Shown here: piece by piece, positions 11,877 through 23,072 of the stretch
Position numbering within the stretch: position 1 is the stretch's first letter
Layout: each line of letters begins with the position of its first letter
NCBI GenBank assembly: GCA_009746045.1
Contig: RPFO01000104.1
Span: forward strand, 5,721,395-5,785,394
DNA: 64,000 nucleotides
DNA from: Mesostigma viride
Lineage: Eukaryota > Streptophyta > Mesostigmatophyceae > Mesostigmatales > Mesostigmataceae
Reading direction: 5' to 3'
The notes under the pieces: generated by a model
Told to the model about the DNA's origin: nothing
What the model saw: the letters and a program-made list of their open reading frames with translations, nothing else
Databases searched by the model: none
Made by a program: the position numbers and the translations under genes

Positions 11877-12608
11877 ATGCCCAAATCGTGCGACTACTGC
11901 GGCGCGGTGGGCGAGCTCAAGTCGTGCGCTGGGTGCGCGCTGGCCTGGTACTGCTCCGTGGACCACCAGCGCGCCAGCTGGAAGGACCACAAGGACGCGT
12001 GCAAGCGCGTGCGCGTGCGCCAGGCGTGGTCCGAGGGGCTGACCCCCACTGCCCAACGCGAGTGGCTTATCGACTGCTACCGCATGCGCGTGGATGACCT
12101 GTATGTGTGGGGCGGGGGCCAGCTGCGGGGGCTGTATGACCCCGAGCGCACAGCTGTATCCATCGCCCGCCATTTCCTTCTCTTCTGCAAGTTGGCGGCG
12201 CAGCAAGGCGTGGTCCCCCGCCGAGGGTGGGACTGGGCCGAGTTCCTCACGTGCGCGCGCAGCCGGCTCGCCTTTGCGTTCGAGAAAAAGGACGCACAGG
12301 ACAAGTACGGGGGCGAGAACGTGTTCGATGCCGCGGTCCTGGGCGGCCGCAGCCTGCGTTTCACGGGGGAGACGGTGTATGGGTCCGGCGCAGGCAGCGG
12401 TGAGACGAGCGCGCAGGAGCGAGAGGTGGATGCCGCGATCGGGGACGACATGGAGGAGCTGTGGGAGCAGCCGGAGCGGTTCCGTGACGTCGGCGGGATC
12501 GAGATATGGCTGGAATTGGTGGCGGAGCTTGGCTATGAGTTGGGGGAGGAGGAGGGTGGCAAAGGTGAGGGTGACACGTCGGGGTCGGGTGACGACGAGG
12601 GTGGATGA
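11877..12608 (+). CDS. MYND-type zinc-finger protein
   Basis: The N-terminus is a complete MYND finger within the first 45 residues. The cysteine/histidine pattern is CDYC-x7-CAGC-x5-YC-x3-HQ-x5-H-x3-C, ending WKDHKDACKR. MYND fingers bind proline-rich partner peptides and occur in SMYD methyltransferases, ankyrin-MYND proteins and transcriptional regulators. The rest (about 190 residues) has no SET or ankyrin domain visible and ends in a Gly/Glu/Asp-rich tail; the stop is TGA at 12606-12608. The ATG at 11877 gives MPKSCDYC; an in-frame ATG at 11865 is possible. GCGCCAG directly upstream could be an acceptor, in which case an earlier exon exists. The function of this member is unknown. Confidence 0.75.
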   Translation: MPKSCDYCGAVGELKSCAGCALAWYCSVDHQRASWKDHKDACKRVRVRQAWSEGLTPTAQREWLIDCYRMRVDDLYVWGGGQLRGLYDPERTAVSIARHFLLFCKLAAQQGVVPRRGWDWAEFLTCARSRLAFAFEKKDAQDKYGGENVFDAAVLGGRSLRFTGETVYGSGAGSGETSAQEREVDAAIGDDMEELWEQPERFRDVGGIEIWLELVAELGYELGEEEGGKGEGDTSGSGDDEGG

Positions 12609-13662
12609 TCGGGAGATGGCGCAACGAGATAGCTAGATGCTGTAGTGTGCACTATACTGCGTGGATCGCGGCACTTGGTCAGATGTACACAAGGGGCCAT
12701 GACTGCCCCTTTGAAGTTTGTTAGTTTTTAATTGCGTGGAGGCACACATGAGGACATTTGCAAGTGATTGCCAGATTTTGTGGTTGCCCGGATGTCTGGC
12801 CATTTACAGTCATGGAGAACATGGATGTGTTTCGTGGAAGCTGGGCGTACGTGCGACCGTGCTGATCATTGTGCCGAGCACTATAGTTAAAAACTGGCAA
12901 GGAACAATGGGCCAAACTAGCATTTCATTTGACTGGTGTGAAAGCAAGGGCCCACATACAACACTGACACTGTGGCCACACCGGATCTGGCATGAAGCAT
13001 GTAACTAGTTGGCAATATAAAGGCGATCCGGTGCGCTTGGGCGTTGATCGCCCGGCCACATGCACATGCTCGTGCACATGCTCGTGAATGTATTTTATGT
13101 GCATTTACTATATAAACAAACACAACCGGCTCATGTGCCAGGCCAACTTCAATGGGCATCATTATACCTCATGTCTCAATAATTACCTCATGCATGTGAA
13201 ACATTTAAAATGATGGTCGATATTGTGAACTTTTCCACCATTGATATACAACATTAATTAATTAATTAATAAGCACGTGACTGCGTCACGTGGGTGCCAA
13301 TACAGAGTAAAGGAACCTTCAACCCTATATACACAGTGAGAAGGAGGGAGGGCGCCCTAGCTTCTCTCACTGCCGCAGGTGGGCAGGCCACAGAGCGCTC
13401 TCTCCACGGCATGGTGCCGGGGCGCAACACTGTGGGTGCAATACAACCAGTGCAATACCATAGGTAGGCTGACGCATAGCTTATGCTACAAATGTGAGGT
13501 GGGCTCAAGACGTCGGCTAATTAAGGCGCAAGCTGATGGCCACAAGGTGCCAGAGCTAATTGAAGGTACTATAACGCTGTGCGCTAATATCGTTTCAAGT
13601 GCTGTAATGCCTAAGCTATCCCATCATCGATTGCCCCCATCTAGACAACTAGCTGGAGTGCT
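12609..13662. other. Intergenic stretch without recognised gene
   Basis: No protein domain or RNA gene was recognised. A TTAATTAATTAATTAA run lies at 13254-13271. The sequence otherwise looks unique. Confidence 0.5.
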
Positions 13663-14628
13663 CTATCCCGGGGAAGCCCGGGGGGGCTTCCACAGTTTCT
13701 TGTTGACGTAGAGGTCCCCGCCCCGCCAGTACACTTGGGGCTTCTCGGGGTTGGTCTTGTGGCGGATGTAGTCGGGCCACTGATCGCGGCGTTGCTGCTG
13801 CTGGGCTGGCGTCAGGTCGTCGTCAAGCGACCAGGAGGTGTCCACCAGCTTCTTGCGGCGAGAGAGGAACCGAACTCGGGCTGTGATGTCGCTGAAGGTG
13901 AGGACCACTGGAGGGGGCCCAGCCTTGGCCCGTGGATGGGGCAGGCGGTAGGCGCCCTGCAGTATCGCACCTGGCAGCTGCATGCGCGCCAAGAGCTGTT
14001 TCTTCAGCTCGTCGAGAAGAGAGTCTGGGGTCTCCTCCGGCAGCATGTCGAAGCGCCTGAGGATGACCCGGCAGCGGCGACGGTCGCGGTCAGCGGCCTC
14101 GCGGCGCGTGTCTTCCAGCTCCTGGAGCTTGGTGGTGATGGCGGTCGTGGTAGAGGATGCCTGGCTCTTGAGCAGGTCCGCCCAGGAGGCGCGAGTCGAG
14201 GGGTCATCACTAGCCCTACCAGCAGGTTGGGCGGCGATGGTGGCCGTTCGCTCGGCGATCTCGGGGACCTGCGTGGCCAGGGCGTCTACCTTGGCGGCAA
14301 CTGCCTCAAGTTTCACGGTGCCTTGGCCGACTCGGCCTTCCACCTGGTTAAGGCGGGTGGTCACAGTGGCTGTGGCCTCGGAAACTTTGGTGGCAATGTG
14401 CTCTTGCGTAGCAGTAAACTGAGGCTGGAGCTTAAGGGCGACTCTGGCTTCAATGTTGTTGACCTTGGCCGAGAGAGTGTTGAGTGGGCCGTCAGGCGCG
14501 TTCAGGGCGGCGAGCTGCTCAGCCATCGGCGCCAGCTGCTCCGCCACTGCAGCTCGGATGGAGTCCGTGCTGGGGGAGGTGCTGCTCTGCGGTGATATAC
14601 AACATGTCCTAGTCAAAGAACATAACAT
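13663..14628 (-). CDS. L1-like LINE ORF1 protein
   Basis: This 321-codon frame has the layout of L1-type ORF1 proteins. A long helical, coiled-coil-like N-terminal half (VAEQLAPMAEQLAALN, LNTLSAKVNNIEARV) is followed by an RRM-like segment (CRVILRRFDMLPEETPDSLL). A basic C-terminal domain follows (VRFLSRRKKLVDTSWSLDDD; YWRGGDLYVNKKLW). ORF1p binds RNA in the retrotransposition particle. No reverse-transcriptase ORF follows below 13663, so this is an orphan or 3'-truncated copy. The start is uncertain: the first dozen residues do not look like an ORF1 N-terminus, and the upstream sequence is nested repeat. Confidence 0.75.
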   Translation of the reverse strand: MLCSLTRTCCISPQSSTSPSTDSIRAAVAEQLAPMAEQLAALNAPDGPLNTLSAKVNNIEARVALKLQPQFTATQEHIATKVSEATATVTTRLNQVEGRVGQGTVKLEAVAAKVDALATQVPEIAERTATIAAQPAGRASDDPSTRASWADLLKSQASSTTTAITTKLQELEDTRREAADRDRRRCRVILRRFDMLPEETPDSLLDELKKQLLARMQLPGAILQGAYRLPHPRAKAGPPPVVLTFSDITARVRFLSRRKKLVDTSWSLDDDLTPAQQQQRRDQWPDYIRHKTNPEKPQVYWRGGDLYVNKKLWKPPRASPG

Positions 14629-14639
14629 TAACTAATTTA

Positions 14640-14892
14640 GTCATTTTAGTGACAACAAGCGCATTAAAGTTAAACTCGTTAATTAATTAAACTCGTGCTC
14701 CCGTCGGGGAGTCACAGATCATTAACCCCGATGGATGGATGGATGGATGGATGGGTGCACGTACGCAATCCTACCGGTCTAAGCTATCTACCAAACTCAT
14801 GCAGACGATACTTGTTTAAACTTTTGTGTAATTATTTTTCTAATGAGATTAGCATAGTACTCCGTGGCATGCCTTTGCGCATGACACGCAAG

Positions 14893-14978
<86 letters not shown>

Positions 14979-15302
14979 AACTCATGCCCACGCTCCTTAA
15001 TTGTTATGATTGATATGCTCGCATGGGTCTTATTGCACCCACAGATCTTGCCGGATCGTTTACCGTGTCCGGGTCTTATTGCACCCACAGTTTGCCGGAT
15101 CGTTAGCCTGTCCTTTTAGCTAGCCGCGCCCGATTGCAGCTGTGGCATGCCTTTGGCATGAAGGAGACTGGGGGTCTCTGCCCTTTCTCCTGTAGTGCAC
15201 ACACAGGGATTAAAAGCACTTCGGTGCTCCGTGACTCCCCAACGGGAGCACGAGTTTAATTAATTAATTAATTAATTAATTAATTACCGTGTCCGATTGC
15301 AG
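14640..15302. repeat. Nested LINE/SINE ends and simple repeats
   Basis: From left to right there is a LINE-A-type 3' end with TTAATTAATTAA tail and GATG repeat (about 14678-14760), and the dispersed repeat body (14799-14892) with a TACT tract of over 80 bp. After these comes a short duplication (GCACCCACAG...TTGCCGGATCGTT at about 15038-15108), then a full SINE-like copy (15126-15285) ending in TTAATTAA units. The order indicates serial insertion into earlier repeats. Confidence 0.7.
15126..15285 (+). mobile_element. SINE-like repeat, plus-strand copy
   Basis: About 130 bp runs from CGATTGCAGCTGTGGCATGC through TTTGGCATGAAGGAGA, GTCTCTGCCCTTTC and GGGATTAAAAGCACTTCGG. It ends in a hairpin (GTGCTCC...GGGAGCAC) and a TTAATTAA tail. 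The last 35 bp before the tail match the 3' end of the LINE at 15303-16312 on the other strand. No tRNA-type A and B boxes are evident. Confidence 0.65.
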
Positions 15303-16312
15303 CTGTGGCATTAATTAATTAATTAATTAGACTCGTGCTCCCGTTGGGGAGTCACGGAGCAGTAACCCCGATGGATGGATGGATGGGTGCAAACATTCCT
15401 ACCGGTCTAATCTATCTACATTGGCTACATACTACATCTATCTAACAGCATTCTAACTACAACATCTATCTAGGCAGCCGCTCGCTGCCCTAGGGGGAGC
15501 TATCTGGCGTGCCTCCCGCGGGATTGCACACGCGGGCGCTTCCCCACTGGGGGGGGCTCGTTGTCCTCTATGACCTGGGCCCACTTGGCCTTGTCTGGAC
15601 ATCATCTTCTTCCAAATCACGGAGAGGCCTAGGCCCCCCATGTCCTCTACTAGCTGTTCTTTGAAGGTGCGGGCCTTGCGGCGTCTAACATCACTGGGCC
15701 CAGCCCACGTCAGGAGGTGCCGGCCAGGCTGGGCTGGTCGCAGACCTGCGGGGGGGCCACGTGAGGTGTCTACCTGGTTGGTGCGAGCTAGGTGCCCTAC
15801 TAGCTGCAGGTGGCGTTGCTTAATGGTGCTGGTGATATAGGGCATGCCCTGGTACAGGTCCTCATTGCGGACATGAGCAGCATATCCTACTCTGAAAATG
15901 GAACGCAGCATGCTGGTGACCGCGCCGTCCAGCTTGCGGGCCAGGTCGGCGGTGAGGGTCCACGTCTCGGCGCCATACGTGAGAACAGGAAGGACGAGGA
16001 CCTTGAACAGGTCCTGTTTCTCGATCTTGCCCAGGGGCTTGCGCCACAGGGCCCGGTACTGGCGTAAAGCGTGCCAGGCGAGGGAGATGCGATGGTCCAC
16101 ATCCACCTCGCAGCTGGGGAGCAGGCTGCCCAGCAGCTTAACGCGGTCCCGATACAGGACTCGAGAGCCGTCTAGGAGATAGAGGGGCGGCCTGGCGGTT
16201 GGTTGGTGAGCCCAACCGCCAGGGCCTCTGTCTTCTTGCTGGCCTCAAGCCCCACTGCACGGGCCTCGAGAGCCAGGCAGTCAAGCCATGTCTGCACGTG
16301 CTCAGTGTCCTC
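15303..16312 (-). mobile_element. 5'-truncated LINE-A, copy 1 (C-terminal RT-ORF fragment)
   Basis: The minus strand encodes the region downstream of a LINE reverse transcriptase: DGSRVLYRDRVKLLGSLLPS, then LVLPVLTYGAETWTLTADLA, then helical sequence ending near MGGLGLSVIWKKMM. A 3' end with a GATG run, hairpin and TTAATTAA tail follows. The same 11 bp, AGCTGTGGCAT, borders the tail (about 15306-15316) and the 5' truncation point (about 16313-16323). It looks like a target-site duplication made when the LINE inserted inside a SINE-like copy. The reading frame is interrupted near 15600 relative to copy 2, so it is not functional. Confidence 0.8.
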
Positions 16313-16445
16313 GAGCTGTGGCATGCCTTTGGCATGAAGGAGAAAGGGGGGCTCTGCCCTTTCTTCCTGTTGTGCACACACAGGGATTAAAAGCACTTCG
16401 GTGCTCCGTGACTCCCCAACGGTAGCACGAGTTTAATTAATTAAT
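16313..16445 (+). mobile_element. SINE-like repeat, 3' part of a copy split by LINE-A
   Basis: The sequence resumes at AGCTGTGGCATGCCTTTGG and runs through the GGGATTAAAAGCACTTCGG segment to the hairpin and TTAATTAA tail. Its missing 5' part (CCGATTGCAGCTGTGGCAT) sits on the far side of the LINE-A insertion at about 15297-15316. Confidence 0.7.
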
Positions 16446-17464
16446 GTTGAAGCCAATTAAAATTTTTTTAATAACAAATGCTAGTTAATGCAGCAGGAAA
16501 TAGGTGTGTATATGACCACCGTATATTGGGCGCTGCTTCAACTGACCAGTGCTGCACATTCCAATTCATGCCCCAGCCAAGCTAGTTACGGGCAGGCCTT
16601 AGCCTTGTCAATCAGTAGGCATGATACCACAGCAACCATATGGTTTCGGCAGTTCATCAGGACAAAAGGAGGAATTACATTAGAACAAAAGGAATGACAC
16701 TGCATCAGCATCGCTGGTGATGCAGCTGAAAATAGATATATATAGGAGGACCTTCATGCAGCACCAGACCAGCTGACGTTGTGATGGGCTTGGCGCCATC
16801 AAGCCTCGGCTCGAATTCTCTTCTGCGGGATGGGATTGATGACCTGCATGGAGTAAGACGAGCAGGTCCCGACATGAACGCCAGTTAGAATATGTCTACT
16901 AGAATTACATTTTCATTTCTTTTTTTTAGTGATCGAAGAAGCTTGGATGACATGACAAGCGCCGCATACCCAGACTATTGTAACTCATGTTGAGAGATAT
17001 CGGAAGTTCTCAGTAGACATGGAACGGCGAGTGGTTTTGAGCAGGCTAAAGCTAGTTGCGACTTCAAACATGCACGAGCACCCACGATGTGCCCACACTA
17101 GTAACACACGAATGCCTCCTAATGAGCCCACCTGGAAGTTGCAACTGATAGGTGGGACTCAGGGGACTGGGAAGAAACAAGTGGTTCACTATAATCAGCA
17201 ATGTCAAGTTCACGCAATAAGAGGCAGCAGATGAATGAATGCCCAGCGCCGGGCCAGGAATCAAGCACCCTGTCTTGCCGTGGTTCTGTATGTCTATGCA
17301 TGTTACCATGTGAGTGCGCAATAGAATCCTTCTTGTAATTTGGAGGCCTTGAGTCAGCTTAAGCTTGTGCTGGCCAGCCTCTGCATACCTCACACAGCAG
17401 GGTTCCCCCGCAAGCAGCAGCACAACACGTAACGTGGACATCCAACCATAACATACCGCGCAGA
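16446..17464. other. Downstream flank of HOP1, no gene recognised
   Basis: This AT-richer stretch has no recognised coding or RNA feature. It lies just beyond the HOP1 stop codon and probably includes its 3' UTR. Confidence 0.45.
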
Positions 17465-20400
17465 TCACATGTACCCTGGGCATTCAACACAACGTGTACC
17501 GTGGATCTCACATGCACCATATATATTCAACACGACACGCACCGTGGACATCTTGCGCTGCATCTTGAGGCTCTCCTGGCTCATCATGACCGGGACTGAG
17601 GCGGTGCTCTTGACCGCAGGCTCGGCCTTGGCCTCCGCCTGCCGCCCATTGGCTTGCACGCCGGCCCGCGCCCGGCCGCCACCGCGCGTGGTCCTCACGT
17701 GAGACATGAGGGACCCTGCGGCCTTGGCCGGCGTGTCCTCCATCCGCGTGCCCTCCTCGTCCTCCTCCATGGGGTCCCCGCCCCGCCCGTGCTTCTTGTC
17801 ACGTCCCCCTGCGGGCTTCACGCTCCCCTGTGGGTTGAGCGAGGGCGAGCGGGTCACCGAGCGTGTGCGCGCGGAGCCTGTCTGGTGGATTGTGCCACGG
17901 TCGCTCTCGGCTGGTGCACGGGTCTTCGCGGCAGGGGTCCCAGCCGGGAGGGAGCCCTGCAGGCCTTGCCCCTGCTGTGCGGTGCCTGCACCAGAGATGG
18001 TCACCGCCTTCATGGCGGTCTGCAGGGTGGCCTGCACGCATGAAGAATCCCAACAACAAAGAAAAGGCATGCGCAGGAACAGAGTTGGAGGCCGTGAGAA
18101 TCCGGGAAAGACTATGAAGGAGGCTCCCGAACATGTAACATTCTGCGCATGAAGTAAGACATGTGAAGCTGAAGCCTTTCACAGTTGATGACTACCAATC
18201 ACGTGCTCTTTGGCGATGCATTGAGTAAAGAAAACTTTGGTGCCCATGGCATATTGAGTCTGCCAGGCACGCATGCATGAAGGTGAACTGGGGTGACAGG
18301 GGATAGAAAATACGGAGGAGAAAAGGTGGAAATGGGGACATAGCGAAGCACGACATTTTATGTTCGCCGCTGAGAGGGATTATCTGCATTTCCGCTTCCT
18401 CCACTGCGGTGACTGGATGCATTTTCCTAGCAAAAACGAAAAAAGCAAACATGTTGTTAGGGCAACCACTAGCAGATGCCCATGTCTCCAATGCACCCTT
18501 TTGCACAGCTCTGGACGTACCCGTTTATCTTGGCACCGTACTTGCATTTCACAGGGTCACATGGTGACGAGGGATAGCGCGTTCAACCTGCTGACTAGCT
18601 ACTGCATTGACAACGTACCTCACATGCCGCTGCCGCCGCCCGTCCCTTGTCCTTGTCGTCATCTGCCGGTGGGGCTCCGTTGGATTGGGTCAGCTGCTTC
18701 CTCCTCCCCTGGGGTGGTGGCATGGGTGCAGGTGTTGCAGCCTGGACAATGGTGGCACCAATGAGCAAACACACATGGTCGGTTATGTTCCGTTAGCATT
18801 GGGCACATTCCTCGGAGAATGTGGTTTTAGTGGCTGGGAATGCTGGTGAAAACAAAAATTATCAGCATTCAGCAGTTGTTGGTGAGCCGTACGGTACGGT
18901 ACATTACCGCCAGCAAGAATCTAACTATACAAGCAGCAAGCAGTTCCATGGATGTAAAACAAATACTAACCGCTTTCTGGATCTCAAAGGTGTCCTTCTT
19001 CCCCCGCACTGCCTTCAGCACCTTGGCCTGCGCCAGCTTGCTGACAATGCCTGTGTGGATGTTGAACAAACGGAATAGGTGAAAGCATTCTTGCGTTAGC
19101 ATGTATCTGGAGCCACAGTGCAGGTAATAAGGCGAGCAAGTAGTATCTGCAGACAACCGCCAAGCAACCTGTGCCACATAGACGTTGGCAGTGCCAGAAA
19201 GCTGCTGGGGTTTCCTAAGAAAGCGCTCATGACAGCCCTAATCAATTCAAACTACAGTTGCATTAGGTGTGTAAAGATGTACACCTGAGTAATACATGGT
19301 CAACGGAGCACAATGGTGCACAGGCAGGGCAGACGTTCCACTATATTGCAAGACAACCCCTCTTCCTTCCCTTCCCTACCCAACCCTTCCCTACCTTCCA
19401 CAGCTTTGATGGTCATTCCGGGGAACTCGCACAAGATGTCGTTCACATCCACCGTGGTAGACGGCCTCGCCATCAAAAAGTCCCGGATCTCCTTCTCGTT
19501 GTCATCTCCGCCGCCGCTGGGTGGGCCCACGTCCATGCGCACGCTGCCACATGTCTCATCGTCCGAGTGTGCGCCTGCGTCGCCTGCTGCCGCGCCGCTC
19601 TGCACCTGTCGCGGCCGTGTAATGCAGAAGCAGGCAGCCACATATTCATTTCCAGGTCCAGTGGTAAGAGGAGAGCTGTACTGACTCCCAGTGTGCACAA
19701 CTCTCCATCCTGAGTTGCACAAACACCAGCTGGATTTCAGCGAGGCCTGGGCATGGGGAGGAAACTTCTGTGCTTTCCTCATACTTCACAGGGTTACCAA
19801 TACAGTATCTACTTGCTGGTATCTTACTGACTGCTGCCACAACCTCACAAGCTCTCCGCGTTATCATCCACATAATTTCAAAAGGCATACCTTTATGCTC
19901 TATGAGTTTCATTTGGAGACCCTGCAGACACAACCACACATTGAAAAGCATGTGCTCTCCGCTACTGCTTGTCTTGTCTAGCTTCCGTGTTTAGAAAACA
20001 AGTGTCAGCAACTATGCCAGCCATACCTCTGCGTTAGCCAGCCATACCTCTGCGTGAGTGTCCTCGTCCTCGTCCTCATCGTCTTCCTCCTCATCTTCCG
20101 CGTCGGGGTCGTCGGCGGGAATCGCCTGCATGACTGAGTTGTTGCCCATGCTGATGTCCTCCTCCGCCACAGGGTCCAGCGTGCTCTTCACCTGATGGGT
20201 TGTCCACACACAGTCGTGCTTCAGGCAAAAGAAAGTTAAGCAAAAACGTGTTCACCTTTGGGACATACTGTAGTGGCTGCTTGACGCCGAGCTGATGGTG
20301 ACGGCACAGGGATGTTTCTGTTGAGCATGCTTACCATGCTATCTCACATGCATTCGCTAGTGATTCTATCTATTTTGTCTAGTTACACACATCAACCTCG

Positions 20401-22222
20401 TATATTGATAGAGCAGCACATGTTGCATAAAAAAAATTAGCATGAATGGTTTACCTTGAGTGACATGGCAAAGAAGTGGCCGTCCATCTTGCCGATCTCC
20501 ACCTTGAGTGGTCGGCTGTAGAACGCACAAGTGTCATTCTCTGAGACAGCACGGAAGAAGGGAGGCTCGTAGTCTTCGGGCTGTGTGGGCAAGGTGGATG
20601 ATTCACACGTTTAGCACAATCATTGAGAACAAACATTGGCAAGAAAAGCGGTAAGTGAAATAGTGATATAAGAAAATGCAGCGGTTATTTGAAGGTTTAC
20701 GTGGAAATGCAGCAGTTAATTGAAGGTTTACGTGGACTCATAAGCTGTTGCAACATGAGCACAAATGGCGGACTGTTCACAGAGGCCTCACTGTTTTGAA
20801 AAAAGAATTGAAAGGTTCTCTTACCGTGACATGATCGTAGTAATAGAGCTTCATCAACAAAACTCGCTCGGGTGGCAGCTTGTTCAGCGTGGTCGTGAAG
20901 ACAACCAGTGTCCGGATCTGCCCATGTAGAGCACACATCCGATCCCAGCATCAGAAACGAGTACTGAAGTGAGAGAGACAGAGAGTTATGCCCAGCCTGG
21001 GGCATCATGGGACATTGTGGAAAAAAAATGCAGAAAGAAAAGTGCATGTACAAGATTTTGACTTACCATTTGGCATGCATCAGCCTTGAGGGAGGCTGGG
21101 TCATAGTTAACTGATGCTGTAGACTTGCCGTTCCTCGTTGCAACGTCCATGGTGATGTTGTCATTGTCCCTGTTAGCCCCGCATTTGAAACAACCAGTTA
21201 GTTGATGAGAGAAAGCAAACTGTCAGAACAAACTTCCATAGACATAGAAGCAATTCACATGCTCATACCTTACTTGATACCATGGGAAACAGTATGATGC
21301 ATTATAGAAATATGTCAAATCGATGCTGACAACCATGCCAATGTCCCGAAATAAGCAAAAATGGTGCACAAGACGACGAAGGTTATTGCCATGATGCCAC
21401 ATGCGGCAAACTGCAACACGCGGGGAAGCCAATGCGAGATTGACAGCCAGCTTAACACTTACCGAGCATATGAAAAGGTGAAAGTGTAGTCTTCCAGCAC
21501 AGCCGTTCCATCAGGGCCAGCAGCGGCGGCATCAACACTGGATGTGTCCTTGCATATGCTGAACACCAAATGGTGGAGGTACTTTTTCTTCAGGGCATCG
21601 TACACCCCCTGCAAGCATGCAAAATTTGATGATAACCTTGGACGTTAGAGCTAATCCAGCACTTACAACAAGAAAACTTTGCATATGCGATCAAGGATAA
21701 ATGTCAGGGGGGAAAGAAAAAAAAGACGCTTACCTTCTCCATCCAATCAATCAAACGCGTCGCCTCTGCGTTAAGCGGCATCAGCTTCTTGATGTCCATG
21801 CCTGCAATAGGATATTGCATGCAGAAGGAAGTCAAGGGAAAAAAAAGAAGCCAATCAGAGCGTTTGAAAGGTGTGCCGATGAAAGCAAACCAGATCCATT
21901 GAGTAGTCCGGGAAGAAAAAATCGAGGAGCTCGAAAGGAGGGGAAACTTGTTTCTTACCGATTAGCGGGGCATGTTTATCTTCGTAAAAGTTCTGAGGAA
22001 ATAGTCCTCGCATATACGCGATGTTGTAAATGGATAAACGGAGCATACTCCGGGCCTGCAAAAACGCAAATAAGGGAAACCGGCGGCAGCATCGACGTGA
22101 GATGCATGCTTCCAAGGCGTATTTTATTTATGAAAAGAAGAATTGATGTTGCTTGGTTAGCTTACAATCAACAATGACTCTGTCTCCGCCAATTTCTGCG
22201 GCGCGCATTGAGCTGTTGCCAT
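17465..22222 (-). CDS. HOP1: Meiotic HORMA-domain protein (Hop1/ASY1 type)
   Basis: Exons, in coding order: 22222-22166, 22055-21959, 21801-21734, 21608-21463, 21169-21067, 20917-20825, 20580-20455, 20191-20048, 19605-19395, 19050-18971, 18741-18619 and 18031-17465. All have GT-AG borders and joined phases, giving about 604 residues. The HORMA domain covers about residues 15-230 (SMLRLSIYNIAYMRGLFPQ; RTLVVFTTTLNKLPPERVLL; PFFRAVSENDTCAFYS). An acidic stretch follows (DEEEDDEDEDED), then a winged-helix segment (STTVDVNDILCEFPGMTIKA...GIVSKLAQAKVLK) like that of plant ASY1, then a disordered basic tail. Hop1/ASY1 assembles on meiotic chromosome axes, promotes interhomolog recombination and is remodelled by PCH2. 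A possible extra exon (19921-19891) would break the frame and was left out. The closure motif was not identified. Confidence 0.93.
20027..20053 (-). repeat. Duplicated 5' splice site in HOP1
   Basis: At the end of exon 8 the 14-mer GTATGGCTGGCTAA plus CGCAGAG (21 bp) is followed immediately by another GTATGGCTGGC. This creates two identical AG|GTATGG donors 21 bp apart. Use of the distal donor would add seven residues (VWLANAE) without changing the frame. Which donor is used cannot be told from the sequence. Confidence 0.8.
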
Positions 22223-23072
22223 CGTGAACAAATGCAGTAGAAGCAAAATTGAAACGCTATTGAAAAAGTTTCGTCAAAGGAAAAGTAATGTGCTTTTCAG
22301 GTATTCGTAGCAGTCGCGGGCGGCCTTGGCGTTTATGGCCGAGTCGGTGGTGGCCGAATGCCCGGGCGCGATACTCAAAACTTGGCAAAATGCGAACCTT
22401 CGACCAAAACAGGAACCATCAATTCTGTCGGCTCTCACTCTGTGCCTCTCTGTGCTGACGCGTGGACAACGTTGCGTGGGCGTGGTTTCATGCAAGGCCA
22501 GGGGCATGGGAAATAATTGGCGCGGCAAACGAAAACCTTTAGAGTTTTGCGCAAACCTTGCCACTCACGTCATATCAATTTCCAAGAGAATATCCGTCTT
22601 TTCCAAGTTGCGCGGCGGCACGGCGCGACGGACGCATACAACATAATGACGACAATTGGCAAATTTTCAGTGGCTAAAATTGTGGATTCTGAACGGGAAG
22701 GCTAGTATAGCGTAAAAGTAACAACAACAGACAGCCTGTATCATGAAGGCTGCTAGCATACACTTTTGCGTTTGACCATGGGACCAATTCTAATGCACGA
22801 AATGCAGGGCTGCAGGCCTGCGCACTGCACAGGCGAGGCACAGGTGCAGGAAAAGCTATGGGTTGCCGAGGAGCCCATATGTGCCGACATGCAGCATATT
22901 ACTGCCGACCATCTGCGAGCAGCACCACATCAATGGCAAGAGACCATTACGCTTGACGGGTTTTTAGAGATTCTAAACGCGGCGCTGTACGAAGGGTATT
23001 TTCATCATATTTGTTTGAGGGGTTTTCATCGTTCGTTATAATTCTTTTTCACCCACTTCCACGACCGGAAGA
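22223..23072. promoter_or_regulatory. Shared upstream region between HOP1 and UFC1
   Basis: The start codons of HOP1 (minus) and UFC1 (plus) face away from each other across 850 bp, so both promoters must lie here. No TATA box or other defined element was assigned. An open frame at 22766-23041 has no recognised similarity. Confidence 0.5.

Noticed and set aside
13735-14595. 286-codon plus-strand frame
   Set aside because: It is the antisense of the LINE ORF1, which has recognisable family sequence on the minus strand.
19891-19921. Extra 31-bp HOP1 exon encoding GLQMKLIEHK
   Set aside because: It has plausible splice sites, but including it shifts the frame of the winged-helix exon; skipping it keeps all phases consistent.
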